From Caldithrix sp. RBG_13_44_9 (GTDB lineage: Bacteria > Calditrichota > Calditrichia > RBG-13-44-9), in the NCBI GenBank assembly GCA_001771055.1, contig MESS01000092.1:6360-15543 (forward strand): a stretch of DNA of 9,184 nt, given 5' to 3'. Positions 1 to 5,613 of this stretch are shown here, one piece after another. The notes beneath the pieces were generated by a model. It was not told the origin of the DNA. It worked only from the letters and a program-made list of their open reading frames with translations, and did not search any database. How positions within the stretch are numbered: the first letter of the stretch is position 1; every line of letters begins with the position of its first letter. A program made the position numbers and the translations under genes.

Positions 1-6
1 TGAACT

Positions 7-1230
7 ATGTATTTTTCTGAAATCTTAACCACTGCTATCAGTCAACTTCGGGTCAATCGTTTACGCTCAATTCTCACCACTCTGGGAATCGTTATGGGTA
101 TTGGTACGGTGATCCTGATCGTTTCCGTGCTGGAAGGTTACCGTTCCTCCATCGAAGCTGAGCTGAACATGTTAGGAGCAAATACTTTTCAGGTTCAAAA
201 ATATGGACCGCGTATCCAGGTAGGACATTCACACCGGCCACCACGTAAAGATCTGACGGTGGAGATGGCCAATGCCCTGCGGGAAAATTGTCTTTCGGTA
301 AAATTCATCGGAGCAGAAGCCTGGGAATTTGGTGAGGTAGTGATTTATAAAGGTGAGAGAACCAATCCCAATATCATGCTGGCCGGTGCCACTCCGGAGT
401 TTGTGATCAACAACGGGGATTTTGTGAGAAATGGCCGCTTTATCACCGAAGAAGACGTCCGGAGTCATTCGCAGGTGGTGATTCTGGGAATGGATATTAT
501 AGATAAGCTGTTTCCTTACACCAATCCCATCGGTGAAGAAGTCCGGATTCATGGACAAAAGTTTATTGTCATCGGAATTTTTGAGGCACAGGGGAGTTCT
601 GTTTTCGGACAGAGCCGAGATAACCGGGCCGCCATTCCGATCACCGTCTGGCAGGAAATTTATGGAAAAACCCACTCCATTAATATCACAGTCATGGCTA
701 AAAGTGCAGAGCTTTTTGATCAGGCACAGGATGAGGTTATTGGTCTGCTGCGAAAAATCCGTAAAGTCCAGCCTGGTGAGGAAAACGATTTCGATATTTT
801 TTATAATCAATCCCTGATCGATTCATTTAATTCCGTCGCCCGCTATATCCAGCTGGGAGGAATTTTAATCGGACTGGTTTCCCTGGTAGTGGGAGGGATC
901 GGAGTAATGAACATCATGCTGGTTTCCGTTACCGAACGCACTCGTGAGATCGGGATCCGTAAAGCAGTGGGAGCACGGCGGATCAACATCCTGCTTCAGT
1001 TTTTGATGGAAGCTGTTGCTCTTTGTATTCTGGGGGGAATCCTGGGTTTCGGTGCGGGCATTGGGCTGGCTGGTCTGGCTTCCCTGCTGGCCAAACTGCC
1101 GATGACCATTCCGTTGTGGGCGGTTTTAGCGGCCTTAATTACTACTACCGTGATCGGCATCATCTCGGGAATATATCCTGCCTATAAAGCGGCCAGCCTG
1201 AATGTGGTGGATTCCCTGCGGTATGAATAG
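7..1230 (+). CDS. MacB/FtsX-fold ABC transporter permease
   Basis: Inner-membrane permease subunit of the MacB type, 407 aa. Members of this family couple an ABC ATPase to mechanical work on periplasmic partners (efflux, lipoprotein or peptide handling) rather than forming a classical import channel. The layout is typical: one N-terminal membrane segment (about residues 24-44), a large periplasmic domain (about 45-275), then three C-terminal membrane segments (about 281-306, 330-360 and 369-392). The cytoplasmic loop has the conserved ERTREIGIRKAVGA motif (310-323), and the C-terminus (YPAYKAASLNVVDSLRYE) is the usual family ending. No ATPase domain is fused, so the ATPase must be encoded elsewhere, probably just upstream and outside the window. 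An in-frame TGA at 1-3 lies directly before the start, so ATG at 7 is the most upstream possible start; its ribosome-binding site cannot be seen. The substrate is unknown. Confidence 0.92.
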   Translation: MYFSEILTTAISQLRVNRLRSILTTLGIVMGIGTVILIVSVLEGYRSSIEAELNMLGANTFQVQKYGPRIQVGHSHRPPRKDLTVEMANALRENCLSVKFIGAEAWEFGEVVIYKGERTNPNIMLAGATPEFVINNGDFVRNGRFITEEDVRSHSQVVILGMDIIDKLFPYTNPIGEEVRIHGQKFIVIGIFEAQGSSVFGQSRDNRAAIPITVWQEIYGKTHSINITVMAKSAELFDQAQDEVIGLLRKIRKVQPGEENDFDIFYNQSLIDSFNSVARYIQLGGILIGLVSLVVGGIGVMNIMLVSVTERTREIGIRKAVGARRINILLQFLMEAVALCILGGILGFGAGIGLAGLASLLAKLPMTIPLWAVLAALITTTVIGIISGIYPAYKAASLNVVDSLRYE

Positions 1231-1359
1231 GGACCATTTCAATCGTCCATCAGTCCAATTACCATAAGTTTCAGCCAGATACCATTCCTGTTTTTTTAAT
1301 ATAAAAATAAAATAATTCTGATTATATTTTTTCTCAGAGATCATTGATTGGACAAAATT

Positions 1360-2109
1360 ATGCCACTTATTTTGGGAATTAATCCGCTGCTGGAAGCTCT
1401 CAATGCCGGCAAGGCTATCGAGAAAATTTATCTGCTGAGCAGCAAAGAAGGACCGGCATTTTCCCGTATTTATCACCTGGCCAAGGAACAGCATATTCCG
1501 GTAGTCCAGGCTGACCGTCAAAAAATGGCCAGACTGAGTGGAGGCAAAAAGCATCAGGGAGCAGTGGCCTTGCTTTCGGTGGTAGATTATCTCCCGCTGG
1601 AAAGTCTGATCGAAAAAGTCCAGAAATATGCAGCGGATGCAAATTTCTTGATCGTGGATCAGATGAGTGACCCGCAAAATTTTGGAGCAATCATCCGCTC
1701 GGCTGAAATTTTGGGAATAGATGGGATTATCTTCAGTATCAAAGAAAGTGTTCCGGTAACTGAGCAGGTTATTAAAGCATCGGCCGGTGCCATCTTTCAC
1801 ATCGACCTGTGTAAGGTGAACAATCTCAATTCAGCTTTGCTATATCTGCGGGAGTGCGGCATCTGGATCTATTCTTCGTCCTCCCAGGCGAAGAAAACCT
1901 TGTGGGAAATGGATTTTACCCGGCCGCAGGCCATCATTATCGGCAGTGAAGGCCATGGTATTCGTCCCCTGCTTTTGAGAAATAGTGATGAAGTTTTTAG
2001 TATACCGAAGCAAGGTAAAACCGAATCGCTCAATGCTTCAGTGGCTGCCGGGATTATCATGGCTGAAATATTTAAACAGCGGCAAACTCAGCAGGTCAAA
2101 ACTTCCTGA
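1360..2109 (+). CDS. rlmB: SpoU/TrmH-family RNA 2'-O-ribose methyltransferase, RlmB-like
   Basis: Predicted SAM-dependent methyltransferase of the SPOUT (trefoil-knot) class. RlmB forms Gm2251 in 23S rRNA, and this subfamily is the best guess for the target. About 249 aa, matching the family. The N-terminal substrate-binding domain covers about residues 2-75 (opening LILGINPLLEAL, closing HQGAVALLSVVDY). The catalytic domain carries the three knot motifs: DPQNFGAIIRSAEILG (about 104-119) with its conserved Asn and Arg, IIIGSEGHGIR (about 192-202) and SLNASVAAGI (about 223-232). An in-frame TTG at 1348 would add four residues (MDKI) and has AGAGA seven nt upstream. ATG at 1360 is preferred because the family begins right at the IxGINPLLEAL segment, although its own Shine-Dalgarno is poor. 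The upstream spacer is very A/T rich, with no clear promoter. The exact rRNA or tRNA target cannot be read from the sequence. Confidence 0.85.
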   Translation: MPLILGINPLLEALNAGKAIEKIYLLSSKEGPAFSRIYHLAKEQHIPVVQADRQKMARLSGGKKHQGAVALLSVVDYLPLESLIEKVQKYAADANFLIVDQMSDPQNFGAIIRSAEILGIDGIIFSIKESVPVTEQVIKASAGAIFHIDLCKVNNLNSALLYLRECGIWIYSSSSQAKKTLWEMDFTRPQAIIIGSEGHGIRPLLLRNSDEVFSIPKQGKTESLNASVAAGIIMAEIFKQRQTQQVKTS

Positions 2110-2149
2110 ATCCTCTGGCCGATGGAGTGACCAGACAATGCCAGGATCA

Positions 2150-2180
2150 TCCAGATATAAATAGTTCTGGAGGTTTTAAA
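2150..2180 (+). terminator. Weak candidate terminator after the RNA methyltransferase gene
   Basis: A perfect 6-bp stem, TCCAGA (2150-2155) with TCTGGA (2166-2171), encloses a 10-nt A/T-rich loop. It is followed by GG and a short TTTT run. It lies about 40 nt past the stop codon at 2109. The long loop and short T-run make it weak; it may simply be chance. Confidence 0.3.
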
Positions 2181-2285
2181 AATATTTCATTGCTTATTTA
2201 AACAAAATCTGAACCTGGGAAATCCTGTTTTGAGGTTTTTTCCTCCAAAATAGAATCGGGGAAGAATTTTCGGGAAATTGATGGC

Positions 2286-2374
2286 TGTCACACTAGCGTC
2301 CATTGGGCTGTGCCTATCTTTTTAAAATTTTAATTATGAATTTAGCCGGGATGGATAAGATCAAGTGTCACACT
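2286..2374 (+). repeat. Pair of 9-bp direct repeats TGTCACACT, 80 bp apart
   Basis: TGTCACACT occurs at 2286-2294 and again at 2366-2374, in the same orientation, within the non-coding region upstream of the DUF6588-like gene. The second copy is part of an odd palindrome, AAGTGT-C-ACACTT (2363-2375). The first lacks the matching left arm (GGCTGTCACACTAG). The pair may be a two-site operator for the downstream cassette, but no known regulator motif is clearly matched. Confidence 0.45.
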
Positions 2375-2414
2375 TCACGGAAGGGCGTTAACGGTTTTGT
2401 TTAATTTAGATTTG

Positions 2415-2420
2415 AAGGAG
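2415..2420 (+). promoter_or_regulatory. Strong ribosome-binding site for the DUF6588-like gene
   Basis: AAGGAG lies seven nt before the ATG at 2428. This is a near-consensus Shine-Dalgarno and the best in the window. It fixes the start codon and suggests efficient translation of the exported protein. Confidence 0.8.
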
Positions 2421-2427
2421 ATCTTCT

Positions 2428-3306
2428 ATGATAAATGGCATAAGAACTTTGCTGGCCGTGCTTTGTTTCCTGGCCGCCGCTCAGGCTCAGGTGGATGAAC
2501 TGATTAGCCGCTATGCCGGAGAAAATGGCGACGGATTCATCGAACCGCTCATAACCGGCTTTGGAGCGAATCTGAACTCCGGCTTATATCGCAGTGCTAA
2601 AATTCCGGTAATTGGTTTGCATATGACTATAGGGATCAATGCAATGGCCGCCAGGTTTTCAGATGATCAGAGAAAATTTACTGCTACCACCACTGGATAT
2701 TTTTATCCGGTTCAGGAAGTTGAAGCTCCCACTGTGATCGGTGATCCCAAAGGAGCATCAGCCATTTCTCCCGAGGGAACCGAATATGTTTTCCCGGGTG
2801 GGTATGACATGAGATCATTCATGATCGGAGTTCCCTCCTTTACCATCGGAAGCATCTTTGGCACCGAGGCAACTCTGCGTTATTTTAAAGCCAGGCTGAA
2901 TGAAGAAATCGGAGAACTATCACTCTTTGGGATTGGTGCCAGACATAGTGTGAGTCAATATTTTCCCACGCTGCCGATAGATATCGCGGCCGGAATTTTC
3001 TATCATAAATTTAAGATCAGCGAAATTGTTACCAGCAATGTGTATTGTCTGCATGCCGAGGTTGGAAAATCCCTGGCCATTATGGATGTTTATGGGGGGC
3101 TGGCTTATGAAGCTAATAAAGCCAAGGTGGAATATACCTTTGACTCTGGCGTGGAAACTGCGGATGTGTCGATCGATGTGACCGGCAAGAATAAATTCCG
3201 GTTAACAGCGGGAGTGGGATTTAATTTTACCCTTTTTCATATTAATCTGGATTATAATATCGGAAATCAAAATGTCCTTAATGCCGGCGTCAGCCTGGGA
3301 CTATGA
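2428..3306 (+). CDS. DUF6588-like exported protein, probable outer-membrane barrel
   Basis: Protein of 292 aa with a clear Sec signal peptide: basic start, hydrophobic core at about residues 5-19, and AQA before a likely cleavage at residue 20/21. The mature N-terminal stretch (DGFIEPLITGFGANLNSG, then LYRSAKIPVIGLHMTIGIN) resembles, from memory, the DUF6588 family of Bacteroidota-like bacteria, which has no assigned function. The C-terminal two-thirds alternates short polar turns with amphipathic beta-like stretches and ends in NAGVSLGL, consistent with a small outer-membrane beta-barrel. The start is set by AAGGAG seven nt upstream. A lipoprotein gene follows after 26 nt on the same strand, so the two probably form one transcript and may act together at the cell surface. 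Family assignment is by pattern recognition; the barrel topology is inferred. Confidence 0.82.
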   Translation: MINGIRTLLAVLCFLAAAQAQVDELISRYAGENGDGFIEPLITGFGANLNSGLYRSAKIPVIGLHMTIGINAMAARFSDDQRKFTATTTGYFYPVQEVEAPTVIGDPKGASAISPEGTEYVFPGGYDMRSFMIGVPSFTIGSIFGTEATLRYFKARLNEEIGELSLFGIGARHSVSQYFPTLPIDIAAGIFYHKFKISEIVTSNVYCLHAEVGKSLAIMDVYGGLAYEANKAKVEYTFDSGVETADVSIDVTGKNKFRLTAGVGFNFTLFHINLDYNIGNQNVLNAGVSLGL

Positions 3307-3320
3307 TGTTCGAAAAAAAG

Positions 3321-3325
3321 AGGAG
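3321..3325 (+). promoter_or_regulatory. Ribosome-binding site that sets the lipoprotein start
   Basis: AGGAG sits seven nt before ATG at 3333. The upstream in-frame ATGs at 3303 and 3306 overlap the previous gene's stop and would put a ten-residue charged tail before the signal peptide. This site therefore favours 3333 as the true start. Confidence 0.75.
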
Positions 3326-3332
3326 AAATGTG

Positions 3333-3923
3333 ATGAGAAAATATATAAGTATTTTACTGACTTCTTTCCTGATCGTCCTCAGCAGTTGCAAGGATGTGGA
3401 AGTTTACTATCCCATTCCCTTACAATCTCAGGTACCGATCATCGTTACTGCCACCGGCGGAACATTCAATGATTCGCTACAGATCAATACGGCTGATATC
3501 TCTGATGATTTAGTGGAAAAATTGTATGAATTAGGATTAACCTTAGATGATGTGGATAAGATTGTACTGGAAGGTGCGGCTTACATTGTGGTAGAATCCT
3601 CTGAGTCCAATGTGGTGATGACTGATTCTATCAATATCCGTTATGGTAGTTCGGGATATGTTAATATGATGTTCTTAGAGCAGATCGAAATAGATCAGAT
3701 TATGAATACTCCCCAGACCAACGTATTGTCTCCCGAGGGAGTAGCTTTATTCAATACTGTCCTGAAAGACATCAAAAATAATGAAGCATTTCCGCTGGTT
3801 TTTATTCAATCTAAAGGATCACTCGTTCCGGTGAGTAATCAAGTGATTTTCAAGGTCCTGATTGATTTAACTGTCACCACCGTGGTAAAAAAGATCCAGA
3901 CGATATTCGATCCCCTGGGATAG
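3333..3923 (+). CDS. Small lipoprotein of unrecognised family
   Basis: Predicted lipoprotein of 196 aa. A type II signal peptide is plain: MRKY, hydrophobic core ISILLTSFLIVL, then lipobox LSSC with the acylated cysteine at residue 19. The mature protein is acidic and rich in Val, Ile, Ser, Thr and Asp. It has alternating hydrophobic stretches that suggest a beta-sandwich-like core and a helical middle (SDDLVEKLYELGLTLDDVDK). I do not recognise the family. An alternative start at 3303 would overlap the preceding stop codon but lacks a ribosome-binding site. The gene follows the DUF6588-like gene by 26 nt, suggesting co-expression and possibly a shared envelope role. It converges on ftsX, separated by the repeat spacer. 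Membrane anchoring is well supported; function is unknown. Confidence 0.85.
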   Translation: MRKYISILLTSFLIVLSSCKDVEVYYPIPLQSQVPIIVTATGGTFNDSLQINTADISDDLVEKLYELGLTLDDVDKIVLEGAAYIVVESSESNVVMTDSINIRYGSSGYVNMMFLEQIEIDQIMNTPQTNVLSPEGVALFNTVLKDIKNNEAFPLVFIQSKGSLVPVSNQVIFKVLIDLTVTTVVKKIQTIFDPLG

Positions 3924-3927
3924 GGGA
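3911..3927 (+). other. Hairpin spanning the lipoprotein stop codon
   Basis: TCCCCT (3911-3916) pairs perfectly with AGGGGA (3922-3927) around a 5-nt loop. The TAG stop (3921-3923) lies at the loop/3' stem boundary. The next bases are AATAAAAAG, so the T-run of an intrinsic terminator is missing. It could act as an mRNA 3'-end stabiliser or be a by-product of the Asp-Pro-Leu-Gly codons. Confidence 0.4.
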
Positions 3928-3932
3928 ATAAA

Positions 3933-3960
3933 AAGAAGACAAGAAGACAAGAGACAAGAC
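3933..3960 (+). repeat. Degenerating AAGAAGAC tandem array
   Basis: The run reads AAGAAGAC, AAGAAGAC, AAGAGAC, AAGAC: units of 8, 8, 7 and 5 bp sharing the end AAGAC or GAGAC. It is almost pure purine apart from the regular C. It starts ten bases after the lipoprotein stop codon and is followed closely by the ATACAAA array. Confidence 0.75.
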
Positions 3961-3963
3961 ATG

Positions 3964-3997
3964 AAATACAAAATACAAAATCCGTCGGTAGACGGAT
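3964..3997 (-). terminator. Candidate terminator for the ftsE-ftsX transcript
   Basis: Read on the minus strand, the second hairpin encountered is ATCCGTC-tacc-GACGGAT (3997-3980), followed at once by TTTGTATTTTGTATTT supplied by the heptad array. A 7-bp GC-containing stem followed by a T-rich stretch fits an intrinsic terminator about 75 nt beyond the ftsX stop codon. The interrupted T-run lowers confidence. On the plus strand the same hairpins are followed by A-rich sequence and would not terminate. Confidence 0.4.
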
Positions 3998-4032
3998 CCG
4001 CCCACTGGCGGATACAAAATACAAAATACAAA
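3966..4032 (+). repeat. ATACAAA heptad array, split by a hairpin block
   Basis: Five exact copies of ATACAAA are present: 3966-3972, 3973-3979, one divided between 3980 and 4013-4018, then 4019-4025 and 4026-4032. The third copy is interrupted after its first base by the 32-bp block at 3981-4012. Deleting that block leaves five uninterrupted 7-bp units. Confidence 0.9.
3981..4012. repeat. 32-bp double-hairpin block inserted in the heptad array
   Basis: Two perfect 6-bp-stem, 4-nt-loop hairpins lie side by side. The first is TCCGTC-ggta-GACGGA (3981-3996) and the second is TCCGCC-cact-GGCGGA (3997-4012). Each can gain one A-T pair from neighbouring bases. The block is GC rich inside A/T-rich repeats and interrupts one heptad exactly. 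This resembles small palindromic repeat elements (REP- or MITE-like), but whether other copies exist in the genome cannot be seen here. Confidence 0.8.
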
Positions 4033-4037
4033 CCAAG

Positions 4038-4073
4038 AACTATGAACTATAAATTATCAACTATTAACTATTA
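4038..4073 (+). repeat. AACTATN heptad array abutting the ftsX stop codon
   Basis: Five 7-bp units occur in register: AACTATG, AACTATA, AATTATC (one core change), AACTATT and AACTATT, ending with A at 4073. The next base belongs to the ftsX stop codon (TAG on the minus strand, 4076-4074). On the minus strand the units read as AATAGTT and place further stop codons just after ftsX. Confidence 0.85.
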
Positions 4074-4925
4074 CTAGTCCAGGTATTTGTTGACTGACAG
4101 ATAGCTCCCGATCAATCCTAATAAAATTCCCAGAGCAATCAGTCCGCCAAAAATATAGTTTTCCATGGCGAGTTCAGCGAACACAAAATATCTGACAGTA
4201 TAGTGAATGATCCACAGCAGGAACACACTCAATATGCCACCGATCAATCCCTGCAGGATTCCTTCGTATATGAATGGCCCCTTGATAAATTGATTGGTGG
4301 CGCCCACCAATTTCATGATCTGAATAATGTTTCTGCGGGCATGAATGGTAAGCCGGATGGTGTTGAATACCAGCACAGTGATGATGATGAGCAGGAAAAT
4401 CGCAATGATGCCGCCGATGCTGATTCCCAGCTTCAGGTATTTTTGAAGGAATTGAATAATCTCCTTTTGATATAACACTTCCTGGATCCCGGTTAGCTGA
4501 TTTAACCGGGCGGCTACTTTTTCCACATATTGAGGTTGTGAATAACCCGCGCCGAGCACAATTCTGAATGAGGCTGGAAGAGGATTTTCCTTCAGCACCG
4601 CCTGCAGATTTTCTCCAAATACTTTTTGGAATTCCTGCAGAGCCTGTTCCCGGGAGACATAAATCACCCGGCTGATTTCCGGAAATGCCTGGATCTGCTG
4701 CTGTAAATTGTTGATCTGATTTGGAGTGAGACCAGGATCAAGAAATGTTTCGATTTCAATCTCCCGGTAAAATTGAAAAAGGGTATCCTTAAGGTTTATT
4801 GCGGCCACACTGAAAATTCCAATCAAAGTCAAGGCCACACAAAAAGAAGTAATGGCGATAATGGCAGAAAGCCTCGCCCGTTTAAGACCAACTATACCCT
4901 CTTTCAGAAAAAAGAATATTCTCAT
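4074..4925 (-). CDS. ftsX: Cell division protein FtsX (ABC permease-like subunit)
   Basis: FtsX, 283 aa, is the inner-membrane partner of the ATPase FtsE. In studied bacteria the FtsEX complex sits at the divisome and activates peptidoglycan hydrolases through the extracytoplasmic loop of FtsX. Visible here are membrane segment 1 (about residues 20-43), a periplasmic domain (about 45-165) with the family segment NPLPASFRI (114-122), segment 2 (about 166-190), the cytoplasmic stretch NTIRLTIHARRNIIQIMKLV (188-207) leading into VGATNQFIKGPFIYEG, and two more segments (about 221-245 and 257-277). The start lies four nt after the ftsE stop, with only weak upstream GAAG, implying translational coupling. 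No EnvC/M23-type hydrolase activator gene follows; instead the repeat spacer and a convergent lipoprotein gene lie downstream. Confidence 0.95.
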   Translation of the reverse strand: MRIFFFLKEGIVGLKRARLSAIIAITSFCVALTLIGIFSVAAINLKDTLFQFYREIEIETFLDPGLTPNQINNLQQQIQAFPEISRVIYVSREQALQEFQKVFGENLQAVLKENPLPASFRIVLGAGYSQPQYVEKVAARLNQLTGIQEVLYQKEIIQFLQKYLKLGISIGGIIAIFLLIIITVLVFNTIRLTIHARRNIIQIMKLVGATNQFIKGPFIYEGILQGLIGGILSVFLLWIIHYTVRYFVFAELAMENYIFGGLIALGILLGLIGSYLSVNKYLD

Positions 4926-4929
4926 AAAA

Positions 4930-5613
4930 TCAAAAAATCTTCGGTAAATTTTCCGGACTTATTTCTTTTTTGATCCGACCATTTTCCAGCAGCACGGTGC
5001 GGTGAGGAGCCAGCCGGATGAGATCGTAATTATGGGTGGCCATGCACACTGCCGTGCCCCCCTGGTTTATTTTTTCCAGCAGCTCCAGGATACCACGCGA
5101 TGCATCCGGATCCAGATTTCCGGTAGGTTCATCGGCCAGCAGGATAAAAGGTTCATTGACTAGGGCTCTGGCAATTCCTACCCGCTGTTTTTCACCACCT
5201 GACAGGAGCTCTGGCATATGGTATCGCTTATGATTGAGACCTACCTGGGTGAGTACGCTTAAAACCCGGCTTCTGATCTCCTTCTTTTTTTGCCCAATTA
5301 CCTGCAGGGCGAAAGCGATATTATCGTAAACATTACGGTCAGAGAGCAGCTTGAAGTCCTGGAATACCACCCCTACCTTCCTGCGAAGGAAAGGAATCTG
5401 ATTATTTTTGATACTGGAGGAACTGTATCTGTCAACAATAACATTACCCTGGGTTGGAAAGAGATCCATATAGATCAGGCGTAGCAAAGTGGTTTTGCCG
5501 GCACCGGTTTTGCCGATAAGATAGACAAATTCACCCTTATGAATTTTCAGGGTTATCTGTTCCAGCAGTATTCGTTTCTGGGTCTCAACGGCCACATTGA
5601 AGAATTCAATCAT
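4930..5613 (-). CDS. ftsE: Cell division ATP-binding protein FtsE
   Basis: FtsE, 227 aa, is the cytoplasmic ABC ATPase that powers FtsX. All nucleotide-binding motifs are intact: Walker A GKTGAGKTT (about residues 34-42), Q-loop VFQDFKLL (83-90), signature LSGGEKQRVGIARAL (137-151), Walker B ILLADEP (157-163) and the switch histidine in ATHN (about 194). VFQDFKLLSDRNVYDNIAFA is particularly diagnostic of FtsE rather than LolD- or MacB-type ATPases. The ATG overlaps the end of the upstream methyltransferase gene by 8 bp (ATGATTGA shared), so translation is likely coupled. ftsX follows after 4 nt. The pair therefore forms a standard ftsEX operon with a non-standard upstream partner. Confidence 0.96.
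   Translation of the reverse strand: MIEFFNVAVETQKRILLEQITLKIHKGEFVYLIGKTGAGKTTLLRLIYMDLFPTQGNVIVDRYSSSSIKNNQIPFLRRKVGVVFQDFKLLSDRNVYDNIAFALQVIGQKKKEIRSRVLSVLTQVGLNHKRYHMPELLSGGEKQRVGIARALVNEPFILLADEPTGNLDPDASRGILELLEKINQGGTAVCMATHNYDLIRLAPHRTVLLENGRIKKEISPENLPKIF

Larger units (their letters stand above)
2110..2427. other. 318-bp intergenic region upstream of the DUF6588-like gene
   Basis: No convincing coding sequence was found here on either strand. It contains a weak hairpin just after the methyltransferase gene (2150-2171), an imperfect hairpin at 2228-2250 (GAGG/CCTC stem extended by TTTT/AAAA across one bulged C, T-rich loop, no following T-run), two copies of TGTCACACT (2286 and 2366), an 8-bp palindrome CGTTAACG (2386-2393) and a strong ribosome-binding site before 2428. 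An A/T-rich patch at about 2318-2345 could hold a promoter, but no good -35/-10 pair was found. This is the longest gene-free stretch in the window, so it is the likely place for regulation of the envelope cassette. Confidence 0.6.

Noticed and set aside
229..810. Minus-strand 193-codon open frame inside the permease gene
   Set aside because: It is antisense to a complete, motif-rich permease, with no family pattern of its own.
1231..1347. Seven-T run and A/T-rich stretch after the permease gene as a terminator or promoter
   Set aside because: No inverted repeat precedes the T-run at 1291-1297 (only the direct repeat ACCAT), and no -35 fits the TATATT at 1323.
1135..1800. Minus-strand 221-codon open frame opposite the permease end and RNA methyltransferase gene
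   Set aside because: It is a shadow of two well-supported genes, and its translation shows no recognisable domain.
2336..2404. Possible 22-codon leader peptide (MNLAGMDKIKC...) upstream of the DUF6588-like gene
   Set aside because: There is no Shine-Dalgarno before its ATG, it has no regulatory codon run, and it has no attenuator-like hairpin after it. It would also run through the second TGTCACACT copy.
2407..2414. TAGATTTG matching the Bacteroidota-type -7 element TAnnTTTG
   Set aside because: It directly abuts the ribosome-binding site at 2415, so a transcript starting just after it would lose the Shine-Dalgarno, and no TTTG lies at the expected -33 distance.
3839..4036. Minus-strand open frame of 65 codons across the repeat spacer
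   Set aside because: It is open only because the tandem repeats lack stops in that frame. The product would be a Cys/Phe/Val-rich low-complexity peptide that overlaps the lipoprotein gene, and no ribosome-binding site was seen.
3933..4073. CRISPR array
   Set aside because: Repeat units are only 5-8 bp with no spacers, and no cas gene is present.
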